A DNA stretch of 40,651 bases from Gemmatimonadota bacterium (GTDB taxonomy: Bacteria; Gemmatimonadota; Gemmatimonadetes; Gemmatimonadales; Gemmatimonadaceae). Position 1 is the first letter of the stretch, and each line of letters opens with the position of its first letter. The notes under the pieces are model-generated. The model was not told the origin of the DNA and searched no databases. It saw only the letters and a program-made list of their open reading frames with translations. Made by a program: the position numbers and the translations under genes. Where the stretch lies: positions 1 to 40,651 of the forward strand of contig JAPLKT010000126.1 of assembly GCA_026387895.1 (NCBI GenBank). The letters are read 5' to 3'. Shown one piece after another: positions 25,847-32,676 of this stretch.

Positions 25847-26401
25847 ATGACGCCCACAAAACGCCTCCTCTCGATGCTCGCCGAACGCTCGGCGAAGCGC
25901 GGTAACTTCACCCTCGCCTCCGGTCGGCAGTCGACGTTGTATGTCGACGCGCGACTCACCACGATGAGTCCTGATGGACTCGCCACGATCGGCCCCCTAG
26001 CGCTCGCCGCAATCCGCGACGCCGGCTGGACCCCAGATGCAGTGGGTGGGCTCACCCTCGGTGCCGACCCCGTGTCGTACGCGATTGCCCACGCCAGTGC
26101 ACTCGCCGGCACACCGGTGCGCGCCTTCACTGTGCGGAAGGAAGCGAAAACACACGGGACTGGCAAGCTCATTGAGGGGCCGTACCAGGCCGGCGATCGC
26201 GTGGTGGTCATTGAGGACGTCATCACAACCGGCGGCTCCGCGCTCAAGGCTGTGGAGGCTGTACGCGCCGCGGGTGGCATTGTCCTCGGTGTGCTCGCTG
26301 TGGTCGATCGTGAAGAAGGTGGCGTAGAAGCAATCCGCGCCGCAGGGGTGGAGTCCATCGCACTAGCGCGAGCCTCGGAGATTGTCGCGCTGATGGTGTG
26401 A
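25847..26401 (+). CDS. pyrE: Orotate phosphoribosyltransferase
   Basis: PyrE converts orotate and PRPP to OMP, the fifth step of pyrimidine synthesis. A 184-aa protein with FTLASGRQSTLYVDAR near the N-terminus (substrate region), GLTLGADPV, FTVRKEAKTHGTGKLIEG (the flexible catalytic loop with Lys/His) and the PRPP-binding signature VVVIEDVITTGGS. Length fits the family. No strong ribosome site is visible before ATG 25847. The gene is divergent from the histidine kinase (38 bp between starts) and convergent with the AraC-type regulator (8-bp gap). upp, the salvage counterpart, is at 36.9-37.5 kb. Confidence 0.95.
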   Translation: MTPTKRLLSMLAERSAKRGNFTLASGRQSTLYVDARLTTMSPDGLATIGPLALAAIRDAGWTPDAVGGLTLGADPVSYAIAHASALAGTPVRAFTVRKEAKTHGTGKLIEGPYQAGDRVVVIEDVITTGGSALKAVEAVRAAGGIVLGVLAVVDREEGGVEAIRAAGVESIALARASEIVALMV

Positions 26402-26409
26402 GGGAAGTC

Positions 26410-27396
26410 TCACTGTAAAAGCCGTGGCACCTTGGGTGCAAAAATTAGTGACGCGGCAGAAGGATCTACCGAGCGTGGGTTTCGGAATTGTTGAGGCCGC
26501 ACTGATATTGTCACGGCTTCCGGTCCCGATGCCAGCACTGCTTCACCCCCTTGCGTGCGCTGCGCGAGTGGTCGAAGGTGGAGCAGCGCTGGCATGTGAG
26601 GAAGCACCAACGTCTCTCGGAAATGGCGCAACATCTCGTGTCCGTCAAACCGGCGACGAAAGTCTGTGGCATTCATCGCCAGCACACTCTTCACATGACG
26701 ACCAAAGCTCTGTGGAGATGAATAGTCGAGATGGTTCGCGACATCCGCGACCGAGAGGCCGGGGTTCTCAAAGAGACGTGCTGCTCGCACGAGTCGTGCA
26801 AGAGCCAGGTATCGCTTGGGTGGTGGAAGTTTCGCGCGAAAGAACCGACTCATCAACGTGCTTGGGAGCACACCCAGTCGGCGTGCGAGCACTCGAATAG
26901 TCGGCGCGCTGTATGTCCGGGTAAAGAGGGCTTCAAAGAACCGCCAACAGTCCGGGCTCGCCTCGCACAGATCCTGCTGAAGCACGCCGAGTGCGATCCG
27001 GTCCATGTCGTGTGTCACCTCGGCGCCAAGCACGTCACGGAGATGCCCCCAGCCTGCGGCGTAGCGCACATCGACGAGTGTCCTCACCCCACAGTTCCCG
27101 AGCGCGAGTACAGCCGTGGGATCGGTGTCCGAGGCGGCAGAGACGAGCGCCACTGTAGGGATCCGTGGGAAATCCCGCACCACAGCCTGCATATGCGCTG
27201 GCTCCTCGCGCACACAGCGTGCGACAGAGACAATAACCGCGCTGATTCGCCGCTCTTTGAGGTCCCGCCGAACCTCCTGGAGTGACTCTCGGTGCAGGGT
27301 GCGGTAGAGTCCCGCGCCGGCGGCGTCGACACTGCGTCGTTCTGCTGGATCTAGCACGGTCGCAACGGGTGGCAGTCGATCGGTTGGTGTGGTCAC
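26410..27396 (-). CDS. AraC-family transcriptional regulator with receiver-like N-terminus
   Basis: A 328-aa protein. The C-terminal region has two helix-turn-helix units of AraC type: APTIRVLARRLGVLPSTLMSRF, then LSVADVANHLDYSSPQSFGRHV. The N-terminal 110 residues have alternating hydrophobic strands and helices like a response-regulator receiver (ISAVIVSVARCV, IPTVALVSAASDT), but a clear phosphorylatable Asp in the usual place is not evident. The final 80 residues are low in pattern. GTG 27396 with GAGAGG just before it is preferred over the TTG at 27432. Just upstream is TGTGATCGAACACA, a possible operator-like inverted repeat. The target genes are unknown. Confidence 0.85.
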   Translation of the reverse strand: MTTPTDRLPPVATVLDPAERRSVDAAGAGLYRTLHRESLQEVRRDLKERRISAVIVSVARCVREEPAHMQAVVRDFPRIPTVALVSAASDTDPTAVLALGNCGVRTLVDVRYAAGWGHLRDVLGAEVTHDMDRIALGVLQQDLCEASPDCWRFFEALFTRTYSAPTIRVLARRLGVLPSTLMSRFFRAKLPPPKRYLALARLVRAARLFENPGLSVADVANHLDYSSPQSFGRHVKSVLAMNATDFRRRFDGHEMLRHFRETLVLPHMPALLHLRPLAQRTQGGEAVLASGPEAVTISVRPQQFRNPRSVDPSAASLIFAPKVPRLLQ

Positions 27397-27456
27397 GCAG
27401 CCTCTCTTTGGGTGTTGTGTTCGATCACACAAAAGGAGGGTGTGACACGCCTGTCA

Positions 27457-27486
27457 TTGCCCCGTCATCGGTGGCATGGCTACTAT
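27457..27486 (+). promoter_or_regulatory. Candidate sigma-70 type promoter of rnpB
   Basis: TTGCCC at 27457-27462 and TACTAT at 27481-27486 are 18 bp apart, and the -10 element ends about 8 bp before the expected 5' end of RNase P RNA. This is by pattern only. Confidence 0.5.
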
Positions 27487-27493
27487 TGGGATG

Positions 27494-27877
27494 AGGGGTT
27501 CCCTCGGCCGGACGGTCGCGACGTGGTGGCAGGATTACTGCATCGAGGAAAGTCCGGGCTCCATGGACAAGTTGCCAGGTAACGCCTGGGCACCTCGTAA
27601 GAGGTGACGGATAGTGCCACAGAGAATTAGACCGCCTTCGGAAACGGAGGTAAGGGTGAAAAGGTGGGGTAAGAGCCCACCGCGTTCGTGGCAACACGGA
27701 CGGCACGGTAAACCCCAGCTGGAGCAAGGCCGAATAGGCGGTGAGCAGCAGTCCTCTGCGATCAAGACACCGCGGGTAGGCCGCTAGAGAGTACGGGCGA
27801 CCGTACTCCGAGAGAAATGACCGTCCGGAGCCGCAAGGCTCTGACAAAACCCGGCTTATAGGCCGAGGGATTCCCCT
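27494..27877 (+). ncRNA. rnpB: RNase P RNA, bacterial type A
   Basis: The catalytic RNA that trims tRNA 5' leaders. Conserved CR-I element GAGGAAAGTCCGGGCTCC at about 27555, the ACAGAGA and AGACCGCC region near 27634-27653, and a 3' CR-V part with GATCAAGACACCGCGG replaced by local helices and ACAAAACCCGGCTTATAGG at about 27844. The P1 helix closes the molecule: TCCCTCGGCC (27500-27509) pairs with GGCCGAGGGA (27861-27870), extended by GGGG (27495) with CCCC (27873). About 384 nt fits type A. A run of seven T follows and could act with P1 as terminator. Its protein partner rnpA lies at 32.1-32.4 kb. Confidence 0.95.
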
Positions 27878-27897
27878 TCCCACCTTCTTTTTTTCGT

Positions 27898-28791
27898 ATG
27901 GTGCGTCACGACGGTGTAGGTCGCGCGTTCTTGCTTGTGGCGGTCGTCGTCGCTGTTGCGGCGTGCCGCCCACCCGTTCCGCAGCAAATGATTGTTCCTG
28001 AAGCGCCGCGCACAGCGCCGGCCGTGGTCCCTGTGTCCGTGACCGCCGGGCCGTGGAGTTGGGCGCCGGTGCGTGAGCGTCGCGCGTATCTCGTCACACA
28101 ACGCGCACTGATTACGACGCGCCAAGACACACTCACAAAGATCGACACCGTTGCCAGTGAACTTGGCGCCGCGTTTACGCAGTTTGTTTCCGCCAATCGT
28201 ATCAGTGGGTCGTTGACGTTGTTTCGTGTAACGTCGGGTTCACGTTCGCCGGCAACTCCGGCGGGGATCACACTTCCGATCACCGTTGCCGCGTCAGCCA
28301 CTCCCTCGGGCTTTGGTGCGGCGTTGCAGTGGATCCTCACGACCCCAGCGGAAGGCGCCGCGTGCAGTAGTGTCGCGTGGACCGTTGCTCAGGGGCTTCG
28401 TGATCTTTGGTTCCGCGCTCCCGACACGTTGCGCGTCGGCGCCAGCTGGCGCGATAGCACGAGTTATGTAACCTGTCGCGATGGGATCCCGCTGCAGCTT
28501 TCCGTGCGGCGCGATTTCCGTGTGCGCGCGGTGGCGGAGCGTGATGGACGTGCGGTGCTGATAATTCAACGCGAATCACACACCACACTCTTGGGCGACG
28601 GTGTGCAGTTTGGTGAGCCTGTCAAATTCACTGGCGCGGGAAGTGGCACGCTGCAGTTTGAGCTCGCGCCTGCGACCGGTGAGTTCCTGGGCGGCTCGGG
28701 CACGAGCACCCTTGAGTTCACTATGCAAAGCCGCCTGCGCACACAGCGTGTGCAGCAGGCGGCAGTGATAACACTCGCGCGCGGGATTTAA
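27898..28791 (+). CDS. Lipoprotein of unknown function, 297 aa
   Basis: An N-terminal signal with RAFLLVAVVVAVAAC gives a lipobox AVAAC with Cys23. The mature part is rich in beta strands (SLTLFRVTSG, GTLQFELAPATGEFLGG) and has two internal Cys in AACSSV and VTCRDG. The end pattern, in which a measured quantity is split into ratio-like beta strands, is seen in several unnamed Gemmatimonadota lipoproteins, but I cannot assign a family. The ATG lies 20 bases past rnpB and has no ribosome site, only the T-run of rnpB, so initiation may be leaderless or start elsewhere. It is convergent with dnaN, and a tandem repeat fills the gap. Confidence 0.8.
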   Translation: MVRHDGVGRAFLLVAVVVAVAACRPPVPQQMIVPEAPRTAPAVVPVSVTAGPWSWAPVRERRAYLVTQRALITTRQDTLTKIDTVASELGAAFTQFVSANRISGSLTLFRVTSGSRSPATPAGITLPITVAASATPSGFGAALQWILTTPAEGAACSSVAWTVAQGLRDLWFRAPDTLRVGASWRDSTSYVTCRDGIPLQLSVRRDFRVRAVAERDGRAVLIIQRESHTTLLGDGVQFGEPVKFTGAGSGTLQFELAPATGEFLGGSGTSTLEFTMQSRLRTQRVQQAAVITLARGI

Positions 28792-28800
28792 TCTCCCGCT

Positions 28801-28840
28801 CCGCGTTGCTCCGCGTTGCTCCGCGTTGCTCCGCGTTGCT
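28801..28840. repeat. 10-bp tandem repeat, four exact copies
   Basis: CCGCGTTGCT occurs four times with no mismatch, between the convergent ends of the lipoprotein gene (28791) and dnaN (28851). The first copy is preceded by a partial GCT. No hairpin with a T-run is present in this gap. Confidence 0.95.
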
Positions 28841-28850
28841 TAGGTGCGGC

Positions 28851-29969
28851 TTAGTCGACGAGGCGCAGTGGCATGAGAAGGCAGAGATACTTCGACGGAT
28901 CCGTCCAGCCCTCTGGCTCAATTGTTGCCGCACGATCCGGTGCCTTGAAGGTCAGGCGAATCTCGTCGGTGGGCATATAGCGCAAGATCTCGAGCAAATA
29001 CGCCGCGTTGAAGCCGATATCAAGTGGATCGCCGTTGTAGCGCACCGGCAGCTCGTCCTGTGCCTCGCCAAGATCCGGGGTGCTCACGGAGAACTTGAGC
29101 ATACCGGAGTTGAAAGACAGCCGGATCCGGTGCGTCTGGTCGGAGGCGACAATCGACATACGCTTGAGCGCGCTGGCGAGGGCTGCTTTGTCGATGGTTG
29201 CAACTTTGTCATTGTCCTTCGGGATCACCTGATCGTACGGCGGATACGGCCCTTCGATCAGGCGAGTAAAGACCGAGGTGAACGGCGAGCGGAAGCCCAG
29301 GTGATTGTCCCCCTGCGCGACCTCTAGCTCCTCTTCTGCGGGGAAAAGACGGCAGATCTGGTCCAACGCCTTGGGCGGGATGATTAAGTCGCCCTGAGCG
29401 GCTTTGGCGGCCTTGGCGCCCACCGGCACTTCCATCTTGGCAAGTCGATGACCGTTTGTGGCGACCATGCGCATGTGTTCCGCGCGAATTTCCCAAAGCA
29501 CCCCATTCAAAATTGGGCGACTCTCCTCGTTGCTCACCGCGAACGAGGTGTGTGTGATCAGCCGCTGCAAGTCGCCCGCTGGGATCCGAAGCGCTTTTTC
29601 GAAGGCCACGGCGGGGAAGCTCGGGAACTCACTCTTCGGTAAGCCTAAGAGTTTGAACTTTGAGCGCCCACACTCCAGGGTGATTCGCTGATCGCCGGTC
29701 GCTGAAATCTTGACCGGCGCTGGCGGCAACTCCCGCGCGATTTCTGCAAGCTTGCGTGCGGGAATCGTGATCGCTCCCGGAGCTTCGATATCGGCGGTGA
29801 CTTCGGTGCTCACGGCGATATCGAGATCGGTACCGGAGATGCGAATGCCTTTCTCGGTGGTCTGCACGAGAAGATTTGCGAGCACAGGCAACGTCGTTTT
29901 GGAGGGGACTGCCGGCGTGACCGCGGCGAGCCCTTCCTGCAACTTCTCACGCGAGATAGTAAATCGCAT
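28851..29969 (-). CDS. dnaN: DNA polymerase III beta subunit (sliding clamp)
   Basis: The clamp that tethers replicative polymerase to DNA. A 372-aa protein starting MRFTISREKLQEGLAAVTPA, with three repeated clamp domains. Recognisable segments are FKLLGLPKSEFPSFP, TNGHRLAKME, GFRSPFTSVFTRLIEGPYP and the C-terminal YLCLLMPLRL. Length is normal. The ATG has AAGGAGAA not ahead of it but GGGGACAGG upstream. The stop is close to a 10-bp tandem repeat. It follows dnaA on the same strand after 237 bp of origin-like DNA. Confidence 0.97.
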   Translation of the reverse strand: MRFTISREKLQEGLAAVTPAVPSKTTLPVLANLLVQTTEKGIRISGTDLDIAVSTEVTADIEAPGAITIPARKLAEIARELPPAPVKISATGDQRITLECGRSKFKLLGLPKSEFPSFPAVAFEKALRIPAGDLQRLITHTSFAVSNEESRPILNGVLWEIRAEHMRMVATNGHRLAKMEVPVGAKAAKAAQGDLIIPPKALDQICRLFPAEEELEVAQGDNHLGFRSPFTSVFTRLIEGPYPPYDQVIPKDNDKVATIDKAALASALKRMSIVASDQTHRIRLSFNSGMLKFSVSTPDLGEAQDELPVRYNGDPLDIGFNAAYLLEILRYMPTDEIRLTFKAPDRAATIEPEGWTDPSKYLCLLMPLRLVD

Positions 29970-30206
29970 TCCCGACCTGTCCCCTGAATAAGGAGAATGT
30001 GGATCCCGCGCCTAGACTAGTATCTACATGAATTAGATATCTAATTCGCAGTAGTAGTAGTAAGGTGTGGAAAGTTGAAAAGCAACGAAAGTCGTTATTT
30101 AACTTACACTTCTGGTGCGTCAGGTGATGTGGAAACGCTGTGCCAATCGTGGGGGAGCGCGTGGGTTACCGCAAATCCCCCACGCCTGATGGGGACAGGA
30201 TGTTGA
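29970..30206. other. dnaA-dnaN intergenic region, candidate unwinding part of oriC
   Basis: A 237-bp gene-free stretch, more AT-rich than its neighbours at 30010-30110. It holds three DnaA-box-like sites in one orientation (TGTGGATCC 29998, TGTGGAAAG 30066, TGTGGAAAC 30128; consensus TGTGGATAA), a 16-bp perfect palindrome AATTAGATATCTAATT (30031-30046), a run of trinucleotides next to the middle box, and a 9-bp stem CGTGGGGGA/TCCCCCACG (30148-30184), which may be a dnaA terminator or origin structure. Confidence 0.7.
30049..30074 (+). promoter_or_regulatory. DnaA-trio run adjoining a DnaA-box-like site
   Basis: CAG-TAG-TAG-TAG-TAA (30049-30063) is five consecutive (C/T)A(G/A) triplets, then GG, then TGTGGAAAG (30066-30074). 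In the basal unwinding element of Bacillus-type origins, DnaA boxes, a short GC spacer and repeated trios of this form lie in this order and direct strand opening. Confidence 0.65.
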
Positions 30207-31595
30207 TCAATGTTCATGACGCAGAGTTTCCCGCACCTTTTCCACACGCCCCCGGAACTCCGCATCCTCCTGCATCATGACGCCCACACGCTCCAAGCTG
30301 TGGATGACGGTCGAGTGGTCACGACCACCGAACGCCTGTCCGATTTCCACCAACTGGAGCCCGAGGATCTCGCGCGCGAGGTACATCGCCACCTGTCGCG
30401 GGGTTGTGAGGACCTTGGTGCGCGTCTTGGACTGCAGTCCATCGACCGTGACCCCCCACTCGCCCGCGACCCGCTGCTGCACGGTCCGCATACGATCATG
30501 GCGTGAGGACCGCGGCTGAGCAGCATCATTCGATTTCAGCTTGTCCCGAAGTGCTTCGCGGGCCAAGTCGACCGTGACCACGCGATGTTTGAGCGAGGCG
30601 TAGGCGAGGAGCTTGATGATGGAACCTTCAAGCTCGCGAACATTTGCCTGGACGTGATCGGCGATGAAGTGGAGGACGTCATCGGGGATTGTGTGCTCGA
30701 GATGATCGGCCTGCGCCTTTTCTCGCAGGATTGCAATACGGTGTTCGAGATCTGGCGGCACAATATCGGCGACCATTCCCCACTCAAAGCGGCTCACAAG
30801 CCGCGCTTCGAGTTTTGGGATCTCCGACGGCGGGCGATCGCTGGTGAGCACGATTTGCCGTCCCGCTTCATAGATCGCGTTGAACGTATGAAAGAACTCT
30901 TCTTGCGTGGCTTCTTTGCCGCCGAGGAAGTGGACGTCGTCGACCAGGAGGAGATCCGTCTCGCGATAGCGGCGACGGAAATCGTGCATGGTGCGTTTCG
31001 TGATGGAAGTGACGACGTCGTTGGTAAACTGCTCGGTGCTGATGTACATGACGCGGCAGTTTGGGGTGCGGGCCAGGATGTCGTGCGCAATGGCCTGCAT
31101 GAGGTGCGTTTTCCCCAGTCCCGTGGCGCCGTAGATGAAGAGCGGGTTGTAGCTCTTTCCTGGTGCGGCGGCGACCGCGGATGCGGCGGCGGCGGCGAGC
31201 TCGTTGGACCGTCCGATGACGTACGAGTCGAAGAGGTAGCGATCGTTCAAAGTACTTAAAACGACGCTATTGTCTCTCTTTTGTGGCGCTATTGTGGCGC
31301 TTTTTTGAGGCATGAAAAGGTCCATCTGCGACCTTTTTAGCCGTTCTGCCTGGACCCTAAAAACGACCTTGACCGGATGTCCAATGCAGGTCGGGGCGTA
31401 CCCCTCAAGGATGGCCTGATGCTTACTCTCGTTCCACTCAACAGACCACTGGTCTGGAGCGGTGAGGATCAGCGCTGCGCCGTCATAGCTGTCGGGCGCG
31501 AGCGGTGTGAGCCACGTCTCAATGACATGCTCCGGGAGCTCGGTCTTTGCGCGATCGAGGAGACGATCCCAAGCCTCAACTGCGGAGAGTGTCAC
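30207..31595 (-). CDS. dnaA: Chromosomal replication initiator DnaA
   Basis: DnaA binds origin boxes and, with ATP, melts oriC. From GTG 31595 the protein has 462 aa and starts VTLSAVEAWDRLLDRA (V read as M), matching the usual domain I. Then comes a short linker; the AAA+ domain with Walker A GATGLGKTH (156-164), Walker B LLLVDDVHFLGG (217-226), and RPPSEIP; and C-terminal domain IV with the DNA-binding signature GGRDHSTVIHSLERV. The open frame continues 86 codons further up to ATG 31853, but that part is a translated tandem repeat and low-conservation sequence, so I treat it as noncoding. No clear ribosome site precedes GTG 31595. Confidence 0.95.
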   Translation of the reverse strand: MTLSAVEAWDRLLDRAKTELPEHVIETWLTPLAPDSYDGAALILTAPDQWSVEWNESKHQAILEGYAPTCIGHPVKVVFRVQAERLKRSQMDLFMPQKSATIAPQKRDNSVVLSTLNDRYLFDSYVIGRSNELAAAAASAVAAAPGKSYNPLFIYGATGLGKTHLMQAIAHDILARTPNCRVMYISTEQFTNDVVTSITKRTMHDFRRRYRETDLLLVDDVHFLGGKEATQEEFFHTFNAIYEAGRQIVLTSDRPPSEIPKLEARLVSRFEWGMVADIVPPDLEHRIAILREKAQADHLEHTIPDDVLHFIADHVQANVRELEGSIIKLLAYASLKHRVVTVDLAREALRDKLKSNDAAQPRSSRHDRMRTVQQRVAGEWGVTVDGLQSKTRTKVLTTPRQVAMYLAREILGLQLVEIGQAFGGRDHSTVIHSLERVGVMMQEDAEFRGRVEKVRETLRHEH

Positions 31596-31605
31596 AGGCG
31601 TGTCA

Positions 31606-31661
31606 CGAGTGGCGTGTTGCGAGTGGTGTGTTGCGAGTGGTGTGTTGCGAGTGGTGTGGTG
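31606..31661. repeat. 14-bp tandem repeat directly upstream of dnaA
   Basis: Four units: CGAGTGGCGTGTTG, CGAGTGGTGTGTTG (twice) and CGAGTGGTGTGGTG. They end 10 bases before the dnaA start and so lie in its mRNA leader, or in an N-terminal extension if the far start is used. Confidence 0.93.
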
Positions 31662-31733
31662 TGCTGCGTCTTTCACTGCGCGTTCGACCGCTTTCGCGAG
31701 ACGAAGGGGAGGGGGCAAAGAGTACGGGTCGTA

Positions 31734-31742
31734 TGTGGATAA
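31734..31742 (-). promoter_or_regulatory. Perfect DnaA box upstream of dnaA
   Basis: TGTGGATAA, the exact complement of the consensus TTATCCACA, lies 139 bp upstream of the dnaA start. It fits autoregulation of dnaA or the upstream half of a bipartite origin. The 295-bp gap 31596-31890, between divergent dnaA and rpmH, otherwise holds the 14-bp repeat and presumably both promoters, which I cannot pin down. Confidence 0.75.
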
Positions 31743-31890
31743 GTCAACACTCGTGCTTCCGAACAAATGGTACCGCCGATAGGGGTGGACTTGATGTATG
31801 TGTTTCCCACGACTAGGTTTAGGGGTCTTGGGTTCATACGACTTGAACCGCATTTTGAATCGCAGTTGAACAGCGCTTTTTGGAGCAGCT

Positions 31891-32055
31891 ATGGGGAAGC
31901 CAACTTATCGTCCGCGCAACACCCGTCGTCTTAGGACGCACGGCTTTCGTACGCGGATGGCAGACAAGTGGGGACGTGAAGTGCTGAGCCGCCGTCGCAA
32001 GAAGGGGCGCAAGCAACTGACCGTCAAACTGCCGTCGAAGTACGCCGGCGCCTGA
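31891..32055 (+). CDS. rpmH: 50S ribosomal protein L34
   Basis: A 54-aa, strongly basic ribosomal protein: [19 protein letters not shown], then [35 protein letters not shown] and GR.VL.RRR.KGRK are the L34 signature. The product is a little longer than the usual 44-50 aa, with a C-terminal KLPSKYAGA tail. GGAG is 6 bases before the ATG. It heads the conserved rpmH-rnpA-yidD-yidC-mnmE cluster and is divergent from dnaA. Confidence 0.97.
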   Translation: MGKPTYRPRNTRRLRTHGFRTRMADKWGREVLSRRRKKGRKQLTVKLPSKYAGA

Positions 32056-32449
32056 TCGTTTCCGTTTCCCACCAGCGTCGCGACTGACGCGGGAGGGGGA
32101 GCTCGAAACCGTTCGTCAGAAAGGGAAGCGAGTCCGAGCCACGCACCTCGAGGTTCGGTACATCGCTTCCCTTCTGCGTCGGGTTCGAGCCGGGGTGATT
32201 GTGCCAAAGTATGGTCACAACTCTGTAGAACGGAATCTTGTGAAGCGGCGGCTCCGTACCTTGGTACGATGCGAGCTGTTGCCGAAGGTGGGGGCGAGTG
32301 GGGCGGTGCTCGATGTCGTCGTGCGGGCGCTTCCGTCCGCATACGGCGCATCGTTCGCAACGCTACAACTGGAGATCGCCAGCATGACGGCGAAGCTCAC
32401 CACCACTCCGCCCACAAAGATTCCCTCCACGAAGATTCCCCCGCCCTGA
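32054..32449 (+). CDS. rnpA: RNase P protein component, start codon not canonical
   Basis: The basic protein subunit of RNase P. The conserved frame reads [20 protein letters not shown], then [18 protein letters not shown]-type [21 protein letters not shown] (the RNR-like signature) and [10 protein letters not shown]. The open frame runs from a stop inside rpmH to TGA 32449, but it contains no ATG, GTG or TTG until GTG 32195, which would remove the first 47 conserved residues, including FP..RLT. The coordinate given starts where the recognisable protein begins. A CTG at 32084 is one candidate start; another is slippage from rpmH, whose stop lies at the same place. It overlaps yidD by TGATG. 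Confidence 0.8.
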   Translation, partial: DRFRFPPASRLTREGELETVRQKGKRVRATHLEVRYIASLLRRVRAGVIVPKYGHNSVERNLVKRRLRTLVRCELLPKVGASGAVLDVVVRALPSAYGASFATLQLEIASMTAKLTTTPPTKIPSTKIPPP

Positions 32450-32658
32450 TGCAGCGGTTCTTCGTTCGGTGTGTTCGGGGGTATCAGCTGGTCATCTCGC
32501 CGCATCTCGCGGCGTCGTGCCGTTATTATCCAACCTGCTCCCACTATGCGATCGAGGCACTACAGAAGTACGGTGCCTGGCGTGGTGGGTGGATGGCTGT
32601 CCGGCGCATCGCGCGCTGTCACCCCTTCCGTCCGGGGGGTTATGACCCGGTTCCCTAA
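32449..32658 (+). CDS. yidD: Membrane protein insertion efficiency factor YidD
   Basis: A 69-aa protein of the YidD/HlyA-like family: [20 protein letters not shown], then [34 protein letters not shown]. The three Cys (SC, TCS, RCHP) and GGYDPVP are family hallmarks. It aids YidC-dependent insertion at the inner membrane. The ATG overlaps the rnpA stop (TGATG), which supports translation coupling. yidC begins 18 bp further on. Confidence 0.96.
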   Translation: MQRFFVRCVRGYQLVISPHLAASCRYYPTCSHYAIEALQKYGAWRGGWMAVRRIARCHPFRPGGYDPVP

Positions 32659-32676
32659 CTTGCGCAGACTTCGCTG

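Noticed and set aside
26424-27285. Plus-strand ORFs opposite the AraC-type gene
   Set aside because: Antisense shadows with biased Arg/Ser composition; the minus-strand gene has clear helix-turn-helix motifs.
31595-31853. Long N-terminal extension of DnaA from ATG 31853
   Set aside because: The extra 86 codons are largely translated tandem repeat and a DnaA box; homologs start at the domain I sequence after GTG 31595.
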